DNA from: Candidatus Zixiibacteriota bacterium
Lineage (GTDB): Bacteria > Zixibacteria > MSB-5A5 > GN15 > FEB-12
Length of the DNA: 6,340 nt
Reading direction: 5' to 3'
Assembly (NCBI GenBank): GCA_023700785.1
Contig: JAMPYH010000165.1
Location: 1 to 6,340 of the forward strand
This document shows positions 4,781 to 6,340 of this stretch, piece by piece. A model generated the notes under the pieces. That model saw only the letters and a list, made by a program, of their open reading frames with translations, did not search any database and was not told where the DNA came from. Every line of letters begins with the position of its first letter. The first letter of the stretch is position 1. The position numbers and the translations under genes are program-made.

Positions 4781-6088
4781 ATGAAACGCTTCTTCCGATT
4801 CGACCAACTCCAGACCAATTTCAAGCAAGAGACGCTGGGTGGAATCACCACGTTTTTCGCCATGGCGTATATCGTGGTGGTCAATCCGGCGATACTCCAG
4901 GCGGGCGGCATCCCGAAAGAAGCGAGCACCACCGCGACCATCCTGGTCGCGGCATTGGGGACGCTATTGATGGCGTTCTACGCACGGCGCCCGTTCGCCA
5001 TCGCGCCGTACATGGGAGAAAACGCCTTCATTGCCTACACCGTTTGTATCGGGATGGGGTTCGCGTGGCAGACCGCGCTTGGCGCGCTCTTTATCAGCGG
5101 AGTCGTTTTTATTCTGATCACCGCGCTCAAGATCCGTGGCTGGATAGCGAACGCGATCCCGGAGAATCTCAAGCGAGCGTTCGCCGCGGGGATCGGATTT
5201 TTCATCATGTTTATCGGCCTCAACGAAGCAGGCCTGGTGCGGCTGGGAGTCGTCGGCGCGCCGGTCAAGATCGGCGATCTTTCGTCGGCCGGGCCGATCA
5301 TCGCCGCGGTTGGGATTTTCCTGATCGCCATCCTGATAATCCGTAAAGTCACCGGCGCGCTTTTGATCGGGATGCTGATAACCTCAGTTCTCGCGTTTTT
5401 CTTCAAAGTAAGCCCGCTTCCCGAAAGCGTTCTCTCGGCCCCGCCGTCGCTCGCGCCTGTCTTTTTGCAATTGGATATCGCCGGGGCGTTCGCGCCGGAG
5501 TTCTTGCCGATCATCCTGGTCCTCTTTATTCTCGCGTTTGTTGATACCATGGGGACATTGATCGGCTTGTCGGCCAGGGCAGGTCTCTTGGACGAGAACA
5601 ATAACCTTCCAGAAATTGAAAAGCCGATGATGGCGGACGCGATCGCCACGACCGGAGCGGCGGTGATCGGGACCTCGACATCGGGGGCGTACATCGAGTC
5701 AGCCGCAGGGATAGAGGCCGGGGCACGGAGCGGGTTTGCGTCGTTGGTGACCGCGGGGATGTTCCTGCTCTGCCTCTTTTTCGCCCCGCTTTTTGTGGCG
5801 GTCCCGCCGGTCGCGTATGGCGCCGCGCTGGTGATTGTCGGGTTCCTGATGGTCGCCCCGCTGCGGAGCCTCCCCTTCGACGACTATACCGAACTTTTTC
5901 CGGCGGTAGCGACCATCGCCCTGATGACCTTCACGTTTAACATTGGCTTCGGCATCGCGTCGGGCTTTGTGCTGTATGTGCTGTTCAAGCTGTGTACCGG
6001 CAGGGGGCGCGAGTTAAGCGCGGGCATCTGGCTTTTGTTCGCGATATCTATTATATTGTTTATAGTCTATCCTTACGAGCGTGTCTGA
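4781..6088 (+). CDS. AzgA-type purine (adenine/guanine/hypoxanthine) permease, NCS2 superfamily
   Basis: The 435-residue protein belongs to the AzgA branch (COG2252) of the NCS2 nucleobase transporters, which bring purine bases in with protons across the inner membrane for salvage. Family signatures are present in order: ETLGGITTFFAMAYIVVVNP (17-36), APYMGENAFIAYTV (75-88), FVDTMGTL (253-260) in helix 8 and GTSTSGAYIESAAGIEAGAR (297-316) before helix 10, followed by about four more helices. The usual PGMGLNAFFAY motif appears here as PYMGENAFIAY: Gly to Tyr and Leu to Glu, beside the substrate site. This may mark a subfamily with a different substrate preference. Length is typical (about 430-450). 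The start at ATG 4781 is set by GGGGA seven bases upstream. It diverges from the exporter, with 187 bases between, and is followed after 62 bases by a secreted-protein gene. I found no convincing promoter or purine-riboswitch-like leader. Confidence 0.93.
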   Translation: MKRFFRFDQLQTNFKQETLGGITTFFAMAYIVVVNPAILQAGGIPKEASTTATILVAALGTLLMAFYARRPFAIAPYMGENAFIAYTVCIGMGFAWQTALGALFISGVVFILITALKIRGWIANAIPENLKRAFAAGIGFFIMFIGLNEAGLVRLGVVGAPVKIGDLSSAGPIIAAVGIFLIAILIIRKVTGALLIGMLITSVLAFFFKVSPLPESVLSAPPSLAPVFLQLDIAGAFAPEFLPIILVLFILAFVDTMGTLIGLSARAGLLDENNNLPEIEKPMMADAIATTGAAVIGTSTSGAYIESAAGIEAGARSGFASLVTAGMFLLCLFFAPLFVAVPPVAYGAALVIVGFLMVAPLRSLPFDDYTELFPAVATIALMTFTFNIGFGIASGFVLYVLFKLCTGRGRELSAGIWLLFAISIILFIVYPYERV

Positions 6089-6139
6089 GGAGCAGGACAG
6101 CTATCGTCCAACCGCATCAGTTTCCACTCGCCATAGCAC

Positions 6140-6144
6140 GGGGA
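6140..6144 (+). promoter_or_regulatory. Ribosome binding site for a GTG-started secreted-protein gene
   Basis: GGGGA lies six bases before GTG 6151 and is the main reason for choosing that non-ATG start; no other start codon lies close by in this frame. Confidence 0.5.
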
Positions 6145-6150
6145 CCGAGA

Positions 6151-6340
6151 GTGATTCGAGCACGACTGATCACACTACTGGCTGTACTTTTTCTCGCCGC
6201 TGATCCCGCCGGGGGGCAGGAACTGATCCAGCTTGGACCGGTTGGCGACACTGCCCTGTTGCGCTACACCCTTGACTACCAGATTGAGGCGAACATTGAC
6301 GGCAGTGTCCCCGCGTCGCGTCGCACCCTGCATATACTGC
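6151..6340 (+). CDS. Secreted protein of unknown function, partial (N-terminus only)
   Basis: An open frame from GTG 6151 runs to the right edge: 63 full codons plus one base. The N-terminus is a convincing signal peptide: MIRAR, the hydrophobic core LITLLAVLFLAA (6-17), then DPAGGQ with likely cleavage around residues 20-23. The mature part begins ELIQLGPVGDTALLRYTLDYQIEANIDG, whose alternating hydrophobic pattern suggests beta strands. Too little is visible to assign a family. It begins 62 bases after the purine permease stop on the same strand with no terminator between, so co-transcription is likely, but a functional link is not shown. A periplasmic or outer-membrane location is inferred from the signal peptide. 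Confidence 0.7.
   Translation, partial: MIRARLITLLAVLFLAADPAGGQELIQLGPVGDTALLRYTLDYQIEANIDGSVPASRRTLHIL

Noticed and set aside
5035..5694. 219-codon minus-strand frame inside the purine permease gene
   Set aside because: Long antisense frame caused by codon bias of the permease; translation is Pro/Ser/Ile-rich with no signal or domain.

Overview
The window looks like ordinary chromosomal DNA from a Gram-negative bacterium with a G+C content in the mid-50s by eye. Proteins with signal peptides and an OmpA-like domain with an apparent beta-barrel start point to an outer membrane. No marker gene fixes the phylum. The codon usage and the mix of families would fit an environmental lineage such as the FCB group, but that is a guess.

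Layout, left to right. (1) 1-636, minus strand: the first 212 residues of a secreted protein with an OmpA-like region followed by beta-strand-rich sequence; it runs off the left edge. (2) 637-1018: a 382-base divergent intergenic region with no convincing gene but an unusual density of inverted repeats. (3) 1019-1606, plus: a MarC/YhgN-family membrane protein. (4) 1607-1846: a leader region with a fair sigma-70-type promoter and a possible 52-codon upstream reading frame that ends on the start codon of the next gene. (5) 1847-2866, plus: a membrane fatty acid desaturase of the Bacillus Des type with all three histidine boxes. (6) 2887-3219, minus: an unrecognised protein with two membrane segments, convergent with the desaturase and sharing a hairpin at the junction. 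(7) 3274-4593, minus: an MFS exporter of the EntS-like (MFS_3) type, which probably forms one unit with the small membrane protein. (8) 4594-4780: a divergent promoter region with a small dyad. (9) 4781-6088, plus: an AzgA-type purine permease. (10) 6151 to the right edge, plus: the start of another secreted protein, probably co-transcribed with the permease.

All seven genes encode membrane or exported proteins: two transporters, a MarC protein of unclear function, a membrane-fluidity enzyme, one unknown membrane protein and two secreted proteins. They do not form an obvious single pathway. I see no CRISPR array, tRNA, rRNA, transposase, phage gene or recognisable defence system. I do not think the window holds a clearly new system. 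The most distinctive non-coding signal is the dyad-rich spacer at about 705-847. The most distinctive proteins are the truncated OmpA-like protein, with its domain placed before rather than after the barrel, and the small two-segment membrane protein next to the exporter.
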